A stretch of 64,000 nt of DNA from Lentzea alba (GCF_011067745.1 NZ_JAAMPJ010000002.1:744001-808000), one strand, 5' to 3'. Shown: positions 38,017-46,503, counted from the stretch's first letter. Translations and numbers: made by a program. The notes: generated by a model not told the origin, from the letters alone.

Positions 38017-38102
38017 GGACCCCGTGCACCCACCAGAGCCCGCTTATCCTTGCTGCCTTCCGGCCCTGGGGAGGTTCGCGAGATGTGTGCCGCACGAGGT
38101 CC
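38017..38102 (-). ncRNA. ffs: Small (4.5S-type) signal recognition particle RNA
   Basis: On the minus strand the ends GGACCUCGUGC and GCACGGGGUCC pair to close the RNA. The apical domain has the SRP signature GGGCCGGAAGGCAGCAAG, with the GGAA tetraloop and the asymmetric internal loop bound by Ffh. A T-run (TTTTT, complement of 38010-38014) follows the 3' arm, so the closing stem plus T-tract serves as terminator. The gene precedes dnaX on the same strand, its usual place in actinobacteria. Ends are set by pairing and may be off by a few bases. Confidence 0.92.
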
Positions 38103-38123
38103 GACGCAAGTGTAGCGAAGGGT

Positions 38124-38696
38124 CTACATCGAACGCATGTTCGAGTTGCCCACAGTGTTGTCCCCAGTTGTGGACAACACGCGGCCGGTGGCGATCATCA
38201 GCAGGTCAGACACCGGAAGAGCAGGCAGTTCGCCGTTGGGGAAACGCTTGCGGGCGCCGTAGAACGAGCTGCGCAGGACGTGCTCCAAGGCCGACTGGGC
38301 GGGTTCGAGAGGCATTTCACGGGAGCGGCCCAGCGGACGGGCGATGTCCTGGCCGTGGACCAGGAAGTCGACCAGCGGATCGATCGGGGCGGCACCCGGA
38401 GCCCGTTTCGGCGACGCGGCGGTCTCGCGAATTTGCGCGATCAACTCCGACCGGGTGAACCGTGCCGCGATCGCACGCGCCTGGCGGTCCCCCATCCGGT
38501 CGAAGCTGAAGCCGGACGTGACGGCGCCCTTGATCGCGTCCCACCAGCCGGTGCGCGTCGAGGTGGTCAGATGGGCGGCCATCTCCTGCATGGTCCAGCC
38601 GGTGCAGAGGGTTTCGCGCTGCCACTCGTCGTCGGTCAGGTCGTCGAGGAGGTCGGCGACGCTCAGGCGTTCGGCCTCCAGCCACTTCATGATCAC
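38124..38696 (-). CDS. DinB/maleylpyruvate isomerase-family mycothiol-dependent enzyme
   Basis: 190 aa from GTG 38696 (GTGA overlap with the sigma gene) or ATG 38690. The first four-helix bundle shows LLDDLTDDEWQRETLCTGWT then MQEMAAHLTTS, the MDMPI N-terminal pattern whose His residues bind a metal. HGQDIARPLG is the second metal-binding region. The family uses mycothiol in thiol-transfer or isomerase reactions. It is the third gene of the DGPF-ECF42-DinB operon. Its 3' end contains a perfect DnaA-box palindrome. Confidence 0.85.
   Translation of the reverse strand: MIMKWLEAERLSVADLLDDLTDDEWQRETLCTGWTMQEMAAHLTTSTRTGWWDAIKGAVTSGFSFDRMGDRQARAIAARFTRSELIAQIRETAASPKRAPGAAPIDPLVDFLVHGQDIARPLGRSREMPLEPAQSALEHVLRSSFYGARKRFPNGELPALPVSDLLMIATGRVLSTTGDNTVGNSNMRSM
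38146..38180. other. DnaA-box cluster with palindrome in 3' end of the DinB-fold gene
   Basis: TTGCCCACA (38146-38154) and TTGTCCCCA (38158-38166) each differ by one base from the actinobacterial DnaA box TTGTCCACA; TGTGGACAA (38169-38177) is a perfect box on the minus strand. GTGTTGTCC (38155-38163) and GGACAACAC (38172-38180) form a 9-bp inverted repeat around them. It lies ~45 bases from ffs. Confidence 0.55.
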
Positions 38697-39871
38697 GATT
38701 GCCCCTCGATGGCGGTCAGCCTGCGGCGCAGGAAGTCCTGTTCGGGTTCGGTGCCCGCGAGCGCGATGGCCTCGCGATAGGCCTGGGCGGCTTCGGCGGC
38801 GCGGCCCAGGCGGTGCAACAGGTCGGCGCGGGCCGCCCGGTACGGGTGGTAGTCGCGGAGTTTGGGTTCGTCGGCCAGCGCGTCGAGCAACGCGAGCCCC
38901 GCCGCGGCGCCGTCGCGCATGGCGATCGCGGCGGCCCTGTTCAGCGCGATCACCGGTGACGGCGTGAGTTTCCGCAGGACGTCGTAGAGGGCGACGATCT
39001 GCGGCCAGTCGGTGCTCGCGAAATCGGGGGCCTGGTCGTGCAGCGCGTTGATCGCGGCCTGCACCCCGTACGGACCGTGTCCGCCGGTCAGCGCCACCTC
39101 GACGAGCGCGCTGCCCTCGTCGATCAGGTCGCGGTCCCACAGCGAGCGGTCCTGGTCCTCCAGCAGGTCGGCGCGGGCGTCGCGGCGGGCGTGGATCAGC
39201 AGCATCAACGCCAGCAGTCCCGTCACCTCGCGGTCCGGCAGCAGGCGGTGCAGGATCCTGGCCAGCCGGATGGCCTCCTCGGCGAGGTCGGTGCGCTGCG
39301 CCGCGTAGCCCTCGGTGAAGATCGAGTAGACGGCCTGCAGCACGCCGGGCAGGCGTTCCGGGAGCTCGTGCGGGTCCGGGACGCGGAACGGGATGCGCGC
39401 TTGGCTGATCTTCTTCTTCGCGCGCACGATCCGTTGCTGCATCGTCGGGACCGGCACCAGGTAGGCCCGCGCGACCTCCGGCGTCGTGAAGCCGGCGAGG
39501 CAGCGCAGGGTCAGCGCGCCGCGGTCCTCCTCGGGCAACGCCGGGTGCGCGCACGTGAAGAACAACTCCAGCCGCTCGTCCGGCAGCACGTCCGCGGCCG
39601 GCGGATCGGCCCGGTCGACCTCCACCTGCAACAACGCCAGCCGCGCCGCGTAGACCTGGTCACGACGCAACCGGTCGACGGCCTTGCGGCGCGCGGTCGT
39701 GAGCAACCACGCGCCGGGCCGGTCCGGCACCCCGTCCACCGGCCAGTGCCGCAGCGCCGCCTCGATCGCGTCGGAGGTGACCTCCTCGGCCAGGTCGAGG
39801 TCGCCGAACCGCTTGACCAGGGTGGCCAGCAACCGGCCGCGCTCCTCCCGGAACACCTGCTCGACGTTCAT
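38693..39871 (-). CDS. ECF42-type RNA polymerase sigma factor
   Basis: 392 aa. The sigma2 region is DLDLAEEVTSDAIEAALRHW followed by RPGAWLLTTARRKAVDRLRR, and sigma4 is LALRCLAGFTTPEVARAYLV-like, read here as LTLRCLAGFTTPEVARAYL. A ~200-residue C-terminal extension (VLQAVYSIFTEGYAA, then TPR-like helices) is diagnostic of the ECF42 group, whose C-terminal domain controls activity without an anti-sigma factor. The adjacent DGPF gene upstream is the hallmark partner of ECF42. It overlaps the DinB-fold gene by four bases. Confidence 0.92.
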   Translation of the reverse strand: MNVEQVFREERGRLLATLVKRFGDLDLAEEVTSDAIEAALRHWPVDGVPDRPGAWLLTTARRKAVDRLRRDQVYAARLALLQVEVDRADPPAADVLPDERLELFFTCAHPALPEEDRGALTLRCLAGFTTPEVARAYLVPVPTMQQRIVRAKKKISQARIPFRVPDPHELPERLPGVLQAVYSIFTEGYAAQRTDLAEEAIRLARILHRLLPDREVTGLLALMLLIHARRDARADLLEDQDRSLWDRDLIDEGSALVEVALTGGHGPYGVQAAINALHDQAPDFASTDWPQIVALYDVLRKLTPSPVIALNRAAAIAMRDGAAAGLALLDALADEPKLRDYHPYRAARADLLHRLGRAAEAAQAYREAIALAGTEPEQDFLRRRLTAIEGQS

Positions 39872-39879
39872 CGCAGGAC

Positions 39880-40218
39880 TCAGAAGTCGAATTCCGCGAT
39901 CGGCCGCACGACGACCGCCCCGCCGTCACGCGAACCGGGGCACTTCGCCGCCCACTCCAGCGCCGCGTCGAGGTCCGGCACGTCGATGATGTCGTAGCCG
40001 CCCAGTACTTCACGGGTCTCGGCGAACGGACCGTCCGTCACGGTCCTGCGGCCGTCGGGTCCCACCTGGACGGTGGTCGCCGTGACCAGGTCGGCGAGCG
40101 AGTGGCCGGAGACCAGGACACCCGCGTCCTTCATCTCCTTCTCGTAGGCGATCCAGTCCTCGACGGTGCAGCTCGCCTGCTGGTCAGAGGCCGCGTAGAT
40201 CAACAGCATGTACTTCAC
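39880..40218 (-). CDS. DGPF/YCII-related protein (ECF42 partner)
   Basis: 112 aa. It starts MKYMLLIYAA and contains TDGPFAETREVLGGYDIIDV, the DGPF motif with the His/Asp-containing YCII fold. Genes of this type are the conserved targets or partners of ECF42 sigma factors. It is the first gene of the operon, nine bases before the sigma gene. The upstream gap up to tRNA-Ser is ~130 bases and should hold the ECF42-dependent promoter; I could not assign the -35/-10. Confidence 0.9.
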   Translation of the reverse strand: MKYMLLIYAASDQQASCTVEDWIAYEKEMKDAGVLVSGHSLADLVTATTVQVGPDGRRTVTDGPFAETREVLGGYDIIDVPDLDAALEWAAKCPGSRDGGAVVVRPIAEFDF

Positions 40219-40348
40219 GATTGTCCTCCTCGGTCGGTCTTACGGGATCACGACGAGCGGGCACCCGCCAGATCGACACAGACCTCAGAAGTTTTCCCGG
40301 AGACCCCCGTTTTGGGTCCCGGAACACCCGTCCGGTAAGGTTCTCCAC

Positions 40349-40433
40349 GGAGGATTCGCATAGCGGCCTAGTGCGCACGACTGGAAATCGTGTTGGGTTC
40401 ACCCCCTCACGGGTTCAAATCCCGTATCCTCCG
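40349..40433 (+). tRNA. tRNA-Ser(GGA)
   Basis: Acceptor GGAGGAT pairs with ATCCTCC (40426-40432), discriminator G. The anticodon arm CACGA-CTGGAAA-TCGTG gives anticodon GGA. The long variable arm and the T-arm GGGTTCAAATCCC are as expected for a class II serine tRNA. Length 85 without CCA. A very strong hairpin terminator follows. Confidence 0.97.
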
Positions 40434-40442
40434 CTCTCTTCA

Positions 40443-40482
40443 CCGGAAGGGCGCCGACTCGCAGGAGTCGGCGCCCTTCCGG
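40443..40482 (+). terminator. Hairpin terminator after tRNA-Ser(GGA)
   Basis: CCGGAAGGGCGCCGACTC (40443-40460) pairs perfectly with GAGTCGGCGCCCTTCCGG (40465-40482) over the 4-base loop GCAG: 18 bp, no T-tract. It ends the tRNA transcript; the GPP34 gene begins ~90 bases later. Confidence 0.9.
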
Positions 40483-40574
40483 CGTTACGAGCTCACGGTG
40501 GCCGCGACGTCGGTGGCGTCGAGCTGATACGAAAGTCGGATTCCCGGGACCACAGCGGCACCTACCGTTCTTTC

Positions 40575-41210
40575 ATGCTGCCCGGAGACCTGATGTTGCT
40601 GCTCATCGACCAGCGGAGCGGCCGTGTGCGGATCGGTTCGACGTCGGCGGAGAACGCGCTCGCGGGTGCCGTGCTCGTCGAGCTGGTGAACTCGGGGCGC
40701 GTCGCGTTCGAGCCGAACGGCAAAAAACTGCGAGTCGTCGATCCGACCCCGTTGAACGACCTGGTGCTGAACGAGGCTCTCGGCCGGCTGACCAAGCCGC
40801 TGCGCCCGCAGTCCGCGGTCGAACGCGTCCGGAAGCGCTTGTGGAACAACGTGATCGGGCAGCTGCGGGACCACTCGGTCATCAGGGTCGAGCCGCGGAA
40901 GGTGCTCGGGATCTTCCCGGCGAAGAGCTATCCGATCGTCGACGAAGCAGCGGCGGAGAAGCTGCGCAAGGCGGTCGGCGAGGTCGTGCACGGGTATCGC
41001 GGGGCCGATGCGCACATCGGTTCGTTGATCACGCTGCTGTACGCGGTGGACGCCGTGCACAAGGTGTTCGTGGGCGACAAGCGCGAGATCAGGAAGCGGG
41101 CCAAGGAGATCGCGCGGGGGAACTGGGCGGGAGACGCCGTTCGCCGTGCGGTGGAAGCGATTCAGGCCGGGGTGACGGCCGCGGCCAGCGCCGCCGCGTC
41201 AGGAGAGTGA
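40575..41210 (+). CDS. GPP34-family (GOLPH3/Vps74-like) phosphoprotein
   Basis: 211 aa from ATG 40575; no strong ribosome site. It matches the bacterial GPP34 fold: MLPGDLMLLLIDQRSGRVRI, then ALAGAVLVELVNSGRVAFEP, and later IGSLITLLYAVDAVHKVF. Eukaryotic GOLPH3 binds PI4P at the Golgi. The actinobacterial forms are common but of unknown role. The upstream frame to 40221 lacks coding character. It ends 21 bases from the convergent nuclease gene. Confidence 0.85.
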   Translation: MLPGDLMLLLIDQRSGRVRIGSTSAENALAGAVLVELVNSGRVAFEPNGKKLRVVDPTPLNDLVLNEALGRLTKPLRPQSAVERVRKRLWNNVIGQLRDHSVIRVEPRKVLGIFPAKSYPIVDEAAAEKLRKAVGEVVHGYRGADAHIGSLITLLYAVDAVHKVFVGDKREIRKRAKEIARGNWAGDAVRRAVEAIQAGVTAAASAAASGE

Positions 41211-41231
41211 CGCGGCGGCGGCGAGCCGTGG

Positions 41232-43658
41232 TTACTTCTTCAGGCAGTCGAGGATGTCCTCGAGCGCGAACACGATCTTGTCGATGTTCGCGTCACCCGT
41301 GGACGGGCGGGCGCGGACGATCTGCGGGTCGTGGTCGCTCGCCTGGTCGGAGAACTCGGCGTTGATGCGCACCACGTCGTAGCCGAAGCGGGTGATGTTC
41401 TTGCTCAGCACGAGGTGGTCGAGCGTCTGCGAGTTGCCCTCGAAAACGTAGCTGTACCGCTCGTTCACCGGCAGCGTCTCGATGAGCGCCTTGAGGTTGC
41501 CGTCACCGGTCAACGTCTTCAGCGCGGGCGAGAACTGGTAGTCGTTCAGGTCGCCGGCGAGGACGACGTTGGCGCCCTTGTCGATCGCGCGGATCTGCTC
41601 GGTGAACGCCTTGAGCGCAGCGGCCTGCTTGACGCGCTGCACCTCGGAGGAGCGGTTCGGCGGCTGGGTGCGGCCGTGCATGGCGTCGTCCCCGCCCTTG
41701 GAGGCGAAGTGGTTCGCGACCACGAACACCGTGCGGCCCCGGAACTTGAACTCACCGGCGAGCGGCTTGCGGCTGTCCTGCCACGCGTCGTTCAGCGGAT
41801 CGATCCGGCCCGGTGACACGGAAAGCGCGGCGCGACCGTGCTTCTTGACGACCTCGACCGGGGTCTTGAAGTCGCCACCCGGACGGTCCACGAAGGACAC
41901 GCGCTGCGGGTTGAAGAAGAAGCCGACGCGGATGTTGCCGCCCGGCTGACCGCCGTCCTTGCCGTTCTCCGGGTCGATCTGCCGCCACTGGTAGCGCGGG
42001 CCGCCCTTGGCGACGATCGCGTCGGTGAACTTCTGCAACGTCTGGTCCGCGGCCACCGTGCCGTCGTTGACCGTGCCGTTGTTGTCCTGGATCTCTTCCA
42101 GCACAACGACATCAGGGCTGCGCAGGTTGGTCACCACGCCGTCCGCGAGCCGGTCGAACTTGGCCTGCGCGTCGGCCGGGTCGAGGTTCTCGACGTTGTA
42201 GGTCGCGACCGACAGCTCGCTCTCCTTCTGCTGCGCGGTGATCTCGCGCTGCAGGTTGGACGAGACGTGCTGACCGAGCTTCAGCGCGGCCAGGGTGTAG
42301 CCGCCGAAGTCCGTGTACTCGATGGCTCCCACGGTCGCGCCGGCGTAGACGTCGCCGACGTTCGACACGGGCAGCGGCGTGGCCTTGATCTTCAGCCGGC
42401 CGTTGTTCGGCTGGTCGTAGCCGGTGTAGATGGTGCCGCCGCGGACGGTGGGGTGCTGGTTCGGGTTGATCGTGACCCAGACCTCGCCGAACTCGGTGCT
42501 CGGGCCGACCACGCGGACGTCGTCGACCTGGACGAGCGTTCCTTCGAGCGACTCGAGGAGGTCGAGGGCGTAGGTCTGCGGCTCCAGCGGCAGTTGCTCG
42601 ATGTCGCCGCCCGGCGCGGGCAGGTAGCCCTGCGGCAGGTTCTTGACGAGCACCGGCGCCGGGACCGGGTTGCCCTTGGACAACGTGATCGTGGTGGGCA
42701 CGGTGATCTCGGTGAGGGTCTGCTTCGAGCCGCCACCCGGCCGGTACTCCGCGATCGTGCCGCTGACCAGCACGTTGTCGCCGACGGCGACGGTCGGCGC
42801 GGTGCCGGCCGTGTAGACGAAGACACCCTCGCTGGTGCGCGGGTCGCTGTCCTGACCCGTGACGTCCTGGATCCAGAAGCCGCGGTCACCCGTGGCGCGC
42901 GTGCCGGTGACGACGCCGGGGACGTTGGTGACCTTCTGGCCGAGCAACGGCGAGATGCGCGTGACGCCCTGGATGTCGTGGATGCGCTTGTCGCCGGGCA
43001 CGGGGTCCGGGTCGGGATCCGGGTTGCCGCCGCCCGGGGTCTCGCCCTTGGAGTTGGTCGGGGTCGGGTTGCCGACCGTGAAGTCGGCGCCGTTGTCGTC
43101 GGTGTCGGCGAGCCCGGTCTTGCGGGACGCCGAGGTGGTGTTGCTCAGGGCGCCGGTCGCGGTGCCCTCGCGCACGACCGCGGTGCCGAAGCCGACGAGG
43201 TCCTTGACGCGCGAGTCGGCGGCGCAGTCGGCGGCCGTCTTGCAGGTGAGCGCCTCGGTGCCGTTGACCAGTGCGATGGTGCCGTTGGTGCCGCCCATGG
43301 CGATGGTGCCGACGACGTCCGGGGCCGGCAGGTCGACGGTGCCGCCGGTGCCCTTGGCCTCGGCGACGAGGAACGTCTTGCCGGGCGCGATCGAACCGGC
43401 GAGCGGGGTCACACTCCACTGCGTGGTCGCGCCGGGCGTGGCCGAGATGTACTGGACGCTGTAGCCGTCCAGGCTGATCGCCGAGGCGCTCTTGTTGGCG
43501 AGCTCGACGAAGTCCTGCTTGAGCGTGGCGCCGGAGTTGCCGCCGCCTCCGTAGACCTCGGAGATCAGCGCGTCGGAGCTGGGTGCGGCAACGGCGGGGA
43601 CGGCGGCGAACACGAGCGCCGCCACCGCTGTCCCGACGCCGGGCAGGGTGGGTCTCAA
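41232..43658 (-). CDS. Secreted ExeM/NucH-like nuclease with lamin-tail and OB-fold domains
   Basis: 808 aa. The start is TTG 43658, with CTGGAGGAAG upstream at good spacing. Sec signal ~1-24 ending AVAA. A lamin-tail domain (~28-190, DALISEVYGGGGNSGATLKQ then DFVELAN) is followed by a Pro/Asp linker, an OB-fold-like domain (~225-370, IQGVTRISPLLGQKVTNVPG, GFWIQDVTG) and an endonuclease/exonuclease/phosphatase domain (~500-795: TYNVENLD, VLEEIQDN, LAGDLNDYQ, SDHDPQ metal sites). It is an extracellular DNase/RNase for nutrient phosphate or matrix DNA. It is divergent from a DinB-fold gene, across a LexA box. Confidence 0.92.
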   Translation of the reverse strand: MRPTLPGVGTAVAALVFAAVPAVAAPSSDALISEVYGGGGNSGATLKQDFVELANKSASAISLDGYSVQYISATPGATTQWSVTPLAGSIAPGKTFLVAEAKGTGGTVDLPAPDVVGTIAMGGTNGTIALVNGTEALTCKTAADCAADSRVKDLVGFGTAVVREGTATGALSNTTSASRKTGLADTDDNGADFTVGNPTPTNSKGETPGGGNPDPDPDPVPGDKRIHDIQGVTRISPLLGQKVTNVPGVVTGTRATGDRGFWIQDVTGQDSDPRTSEGVFVYTAGTAPTVAVGDNVLVSGTIAEYRPGGGSKQTLTEITVPTTITLSKGNPVPAPVLVKNLPQGYLPAPGGDIEQLPLEPQTYALDLLESLEGTLVQVDDVRVVGPSTEFGEVWVTINPNQHPTVRGGTIYTGYDQPNNGRLKIKATPLPVSNVGDVYAGATVGAIEYTDFGGYTLAALKLGQHVSSNLQREITAQQKESELSVATYNVENLDPADAQAKFDRLADGVVTNLRSPDVVVLEEIQDNNGTVNDGTVAADQTLQKFTDAIVAKGGPRYQWRQIDPENGKDGGQPGGNIRVGFFFNPQRVSFVDRPGGDFKTPVEVVKKHGRAALSVSPGRIDPLNDAWQDSRKPLAGEFKFRGRTVFVVANHFASKGGDDAMHGRTQPPNRSSEVQRVKQAAALKAFTEQIRAIDKGANVVLAGDLNDYQFSPALKTLTGDGNLKALIETLPVNERYSYVFEGNSQTLDHLVLSKNITRFGYDVVRINAEFSDQASDHDPQIVRARPSTGDANIDKIVFALEDILDCLKK

Positions 43659-43763
43659 AACTTCCTCCAGGGGATGCGGCGGATCGACGCATCTTTCCTC
43701 GATCGGGTGGCGTTTGGAAGGCGTTGTTACTAACGGTTAACCAGTTGGCCCATCAATGATCAC

Positions 43764-43779
43764 TCGAACAAGTGTTCGA
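43764..43779. promoter_or_regulatory. SOS (LexA) box
   Basis: TCGAACAAGTGTTCGA is an exact match to the actinobacterial/mycobacterial LexA consensus TCGAAC-N4-GTTCGA and is palindromic. It lies 79 bases before the DinB-fold gene start and 106 bases before the divergent nuclease start, so either or both may be SOS-controlled. Confidence 0.8.
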
Positions 43780-43803
43780 TCATGGTGTATGCTCGATTTC
43801 GGA

Positions 43804-43842
43804 ACGCTGACCGGCGGTCCCCTCCCAGGCGTCGGTCAGCGT
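43804..43842 (+). repeat. Inverted repeat in the DinB-fold gene leader
   Basis: ACGCTGACCG (43804-43813) pairs perfectly with CGGTCAGCGT (43833-43842) around 19 bases. It lies between the LexA box and the ATG at 43858, so in the 5' leader of that gene. It may be a second operator or a leader structure. Confidence 0.5.
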
Positions 43843-43857
43843 CCCTACGTTTGGGGC

Positions 43858-44625
43858 ATGTTGGACTACGAGCGCCGTTGCGCCGAGATCATCGACCAGA
43901 CCGCACTGCTCGCGTCGTCACTGGACGGCGCCGACCTCTCGATCGCCGTGCCGACCACGCCGGACTGGACGCTGAACCAGCTGGTTCGCCACGTCGGCCA
44001 CGCCCACCGCTGGGCGGACCTGATGATCCGCGAGCGAGTCACGGAGATCCCGTACGACCGCAACGGCGCCCAGCAGCTGGCCTCGTACGTCGGTGAGCAG
44101 GTCTCCGACGTCGTCCCGTGGCTGTTGGAGGGCGCCGCGTCGTTGTCGGAGGCGCTGCTGGCCGTCGATCCGGATCTCATGATCGCGACGCTCGGCGGCC
44201 ACCCCGGCCCGCGGGCGTGGTCGCGCCGGATGACGCACGAGACCGTCATGCACCGCTGGGACGTGACGAACGCGCTGGGTGTGGCCTTTGATCTCGATGC
44301 GGAGGTCGCCAGGGACACGCTCTCGGAGTGGACCGCCCTGGCGCTGCCTTACGCGTTCATGCGGTGGCCTGCCGAGACCGCTCCCCTGCTCGGGCCAGGC
44401 CGTTCCGTGCACCTGCACGCGACCGATTGCGAAGCGGAGTTCGTGATCGATCTCACGGGCGCCGCTCCCGTGGTGCGGCAGGGGCACGAGAAGGCCGCGG
44501 TGGCGTTGCGCGGGCCGGTCGTGGAGCTGGTGCTGGCGGTTTACCGGCGCCGGCCGGTGGACGGGCTCGAGGTGTTCGGTGACGCGGAGCTGCTCGACCT
44601 GTTCCTGGACCGGGTGCGCTTCTGA
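43858..44625 (+). CDS. DinB/maleylpyruvate isomerase-family protein
   Basis: 255 aa from ATG 43858 (GGGG a few bases before); the longer frame to 43756 starts within the LexA box and is unlikely. Metal-binding His pattern of the MDMPI N-terminal bundle: TPDWTLNQLVRHVGHAHRWA, then MHRWDVTNALG; the C-terminal lobe HATDCEAEFVIDLTGAAPVV is the MDMPI C-terminal domain. Probably mycothiol-dependent. The founding family name, DinB, means damage-inducible, which fits the upstream LexA box. Convergent with the ABC permease gene. Confidence 0.88.
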   Translation: MLDYERRCAEIIDQTALLASSLDGADLSIAVPTTPDWTLNQLVRHVGHAHRWADLMIRERVTEIPYDRNGAQQLASYVGEQVSDVVPWLLEGAASLSEALLAVDPDLMIATLGGHPGPRAWSRRMTHETVMHRWDVTNALGVAFDLDAEVARDTLSEWTALALPYAFMRWPAETAPLLGPGRSVHLHATDCEAEFVIDLTGAAPVVRQGHEKAAVALRGPVVELVLAVYRRRPVDGLEVFGDAELLDLFLDRVRF

Positions 44626-44632
44626 ACCTCGC

Positions 44633-45610
44633 TCAGAAGACGCGGCGCTTGAACCGCCACACGACGAACGCGAGCAGCGCCGCCGCCAGGCCGACGAAGA
44701 TGGCGGTCTCCGCGAGCTGGAACGTCCAGAACCGGCCGGTCGGTTGGTACTCGACCCACTGCTGGACGCCCCGCTCGTGGAGGTACGCGCTGAACTTCAC
44801 GCCCTCCTTCTCCGCGGCCGAGTACATCGTCACGGCGTCGTAGAGCGAGAGCGGGCGGCCGGACGAGTCCAGGTAACCCGTGGCGATGGTCCAGTCGGCG
44901 GCGGAACCGGTCGACATCCGCGGATTGCCGGGGTCGGCGGGGTCACCGGCGGCCACGAGTTCCACGAGACGTTGCGGTTCCTGGTAGTTCGGCCGCAGCC
45001 AACCCCCGACGAAGACGCGAACCGCGAGGAAGGCACCGAGCGCGACCGCGAGTGCGGGCAGGCTGCGACGCAACACCGCGCCCGCCGCCGTGGCGACGGC
45101 GAACGCGAACAGGGCGTACCCCGCGGGAGCGAGCCCTTCCACGTCGAACGCGTCGGCCCCGAACCGGCCGTCGAGCACGTCCATCGGCTGCCGGTACCAC
45201 GTGACGACGGCCGCGAAGATGCCGGCGAACAACGCTGCCGCGAGGCCCAGCGCCCCGAGTTTGACCGCGAGCCAGCGCATCCTCGGCACGGACTGGGTCC
45301 AGGCGAACTGCCAGGTGCCCGCCTCCATTTCGCGGGCCACCAGCGGTGCGCCGAAGAACGCGCCGATCAGGAACGGCACCAGGCTGAACAGGTTCAGCAT
45401 CTTGGAGGCGTACCCGTGCTCTTCGTTCAACCGCCTGATCGCGGTCGAGCACGCCTCGGTGACGTCGATGCCCAGGCACTGACTTGCACCGTTGGGGAAC
45501 AACGAGTGCAACGGCAGTCCGACGGCGAGCAGGAAGACAGCGATCGCCGCGACCAACAGGCCGAGCGTGTACATCTCGGCGCGGTGTTGCCGCCAGGTCA
45601 GCCAGGTCAT
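44633..45610 (-). CDS. ABC transporter permease
   Basis: 325 aa. The start MTWLTWRQHRAEMYTLGLLV is typical of ABC-2-type permeases coded after GntR/YtrA operons. About six membrane segments; the first long loop (GASQCLGIDVTEACSTAIRR) has two Cys that could pair outside. It overlaps the ATPase gene by four bases (ATGA) and is the third gene of the GntR-ATPase-permease operon. Export or bacitracin-like resistance is possible; the substrate is unknown. Confidence 0.85.
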   Translation of the reverse strand: MTWLTWRQHRAEMYTLGLLVAAIAVFLLAVGLPLHSLFPNGASQCLGIDVTEACSTAIRRLNEEHGYASKMLNLFSLVPFLIGAFFGAPLVAREMEAGTWQFAWTQSVPRMRWLAVKLGALGLAAALFAGIFAAVVTWYRQPMDVLDGRFGADAFDVEGLAPAGYALFAFAVATAAGAVLRRSLPALAVALGAFLAVRVFVGGWLRPNYQEPQRLVELVAAGDPADPGNPRMSTGSAADWTIATGYLDSSGRPLSLYDAVTMYSAAEKEGVKFSAYLHERGVQQWVEYQPTGRFWTFQLAETAIFVGLAAALLAFVVWRFKRRVF

Positions 45611-46503
45611 GCCGACACCTCCGCCAGTTCGACGTCGTTGCGCGCGGGCCGGCGCAGGTAGGCCAGCACCAGGTCCTCGAGGCCGACCGGACTCGCCTGC
45701 CAGCCGGGAGCCGCCGGCAGTCCGCCGTCGCGCACGAGCAACGTCGTGTGCCGCTCGCTGTGCGTGGCCTCCACGACCGTGCCCGCCCTGCCGAGATCAC
45801 CGGTCGTACGCGGACCGACGAGCAGCCGGTGTTCGTCCACCAGCGAGTCGATGTCGCCGGCGAGCGTGACCCTGCTGTGGTTGAGCACGATCAGGTGGTC
45901 GCAGACGCGTTCCAGCTCGGGCACGACGTGAGAGGAGAACAACACGGTCATGCCGTCCGCGGCGACCGCGCCCATCAACGCTTGGAGGAACTCCAAGCGA
46001 GCAACGGGGTCAAGACTCGCCATGGGTTCGTCCAGCACGAGCAGGTCGGGCCGCTTGGCCAGCGCCAACGCCAACGCGACCTGGGCCTGCTGACCGCCGG
46101 AGAGCGCACCGGCCTTGCGGTCGAGCGGGATCTCCAGCTGCGCCAGCCGCCGTTCGGCCAGGCCCTGGTCGAAGCGCGGGTTGCAGGAGCGGCCGAGGCG
46201 CAGCAGTTCCGCGACGGTGAAGTGCTTGTAGAGAGGGTGGTCCTGAGCGAGGAACCCGATGCGGGACAACACCTGCGGGGTGTTGGTGGCGGGAGACTCG
46301 CCGAGCACCTCGACACTGCCGGTGGTCGGCGCGAGCAGCCCCACCACCAGGCGCAGGAAGGTGCTCTTGCCCGCGCCGTTGGGTCCGACGAGCGCGGTGA
46401 CCCGGCCGGCCGGGACGGCCAGCGAGCAGTCCCGCAGCGCCCACACCTTGCGATAGCGCTTGCCCAGGCCGTCGGTCCGGAGCGCGTACTCGGTCGCTGT
46501 CAT
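45607..46503 (-). CDS. ABC transporter ATP-binding protein
   Basis: 298 aa. Walker A GPNGAGKSTFL, signature LSGGQQAQVAL, Walker B LLVLDEPMASLDP and H-loop FSSHVVPE are intact; LAQDHPLYKHFTVAELLRLG is the Q-loop region. It pairs with the following permease (ATGA overlap). It is preceded and overlapped by the GntR gene, the standard YtrAB-like arrangement for efflux or cell-wall-stress ABC systems. Confidence 0.93.
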   Translation of the reverse strand: MTATEYALRTDGLGKRYRKVWALRDCSLAVPAGRVTALVGPNGAGKSTFLRLVVGLLAPTTGSVEVLGESPATNTPQVLSRIGFLAQDHPLYKHFTVAELLRLGRSCNPRFDQGLAERRLAQLEIPLDRKAGALSGGQQAQVALALALAKRPDLLVLDEPMASLDPVARLEFLQALMGAVAADGMTVLFSSHVVPELERVCDHLIVLNHSRVTLAGDIDSLVDEHRLLVGPRTTGDLGRAGTVVEATHSERHTTLLVRDGGLPAAPGWQASPVGLEDLVLAYLRRPARNDVELAEVSA

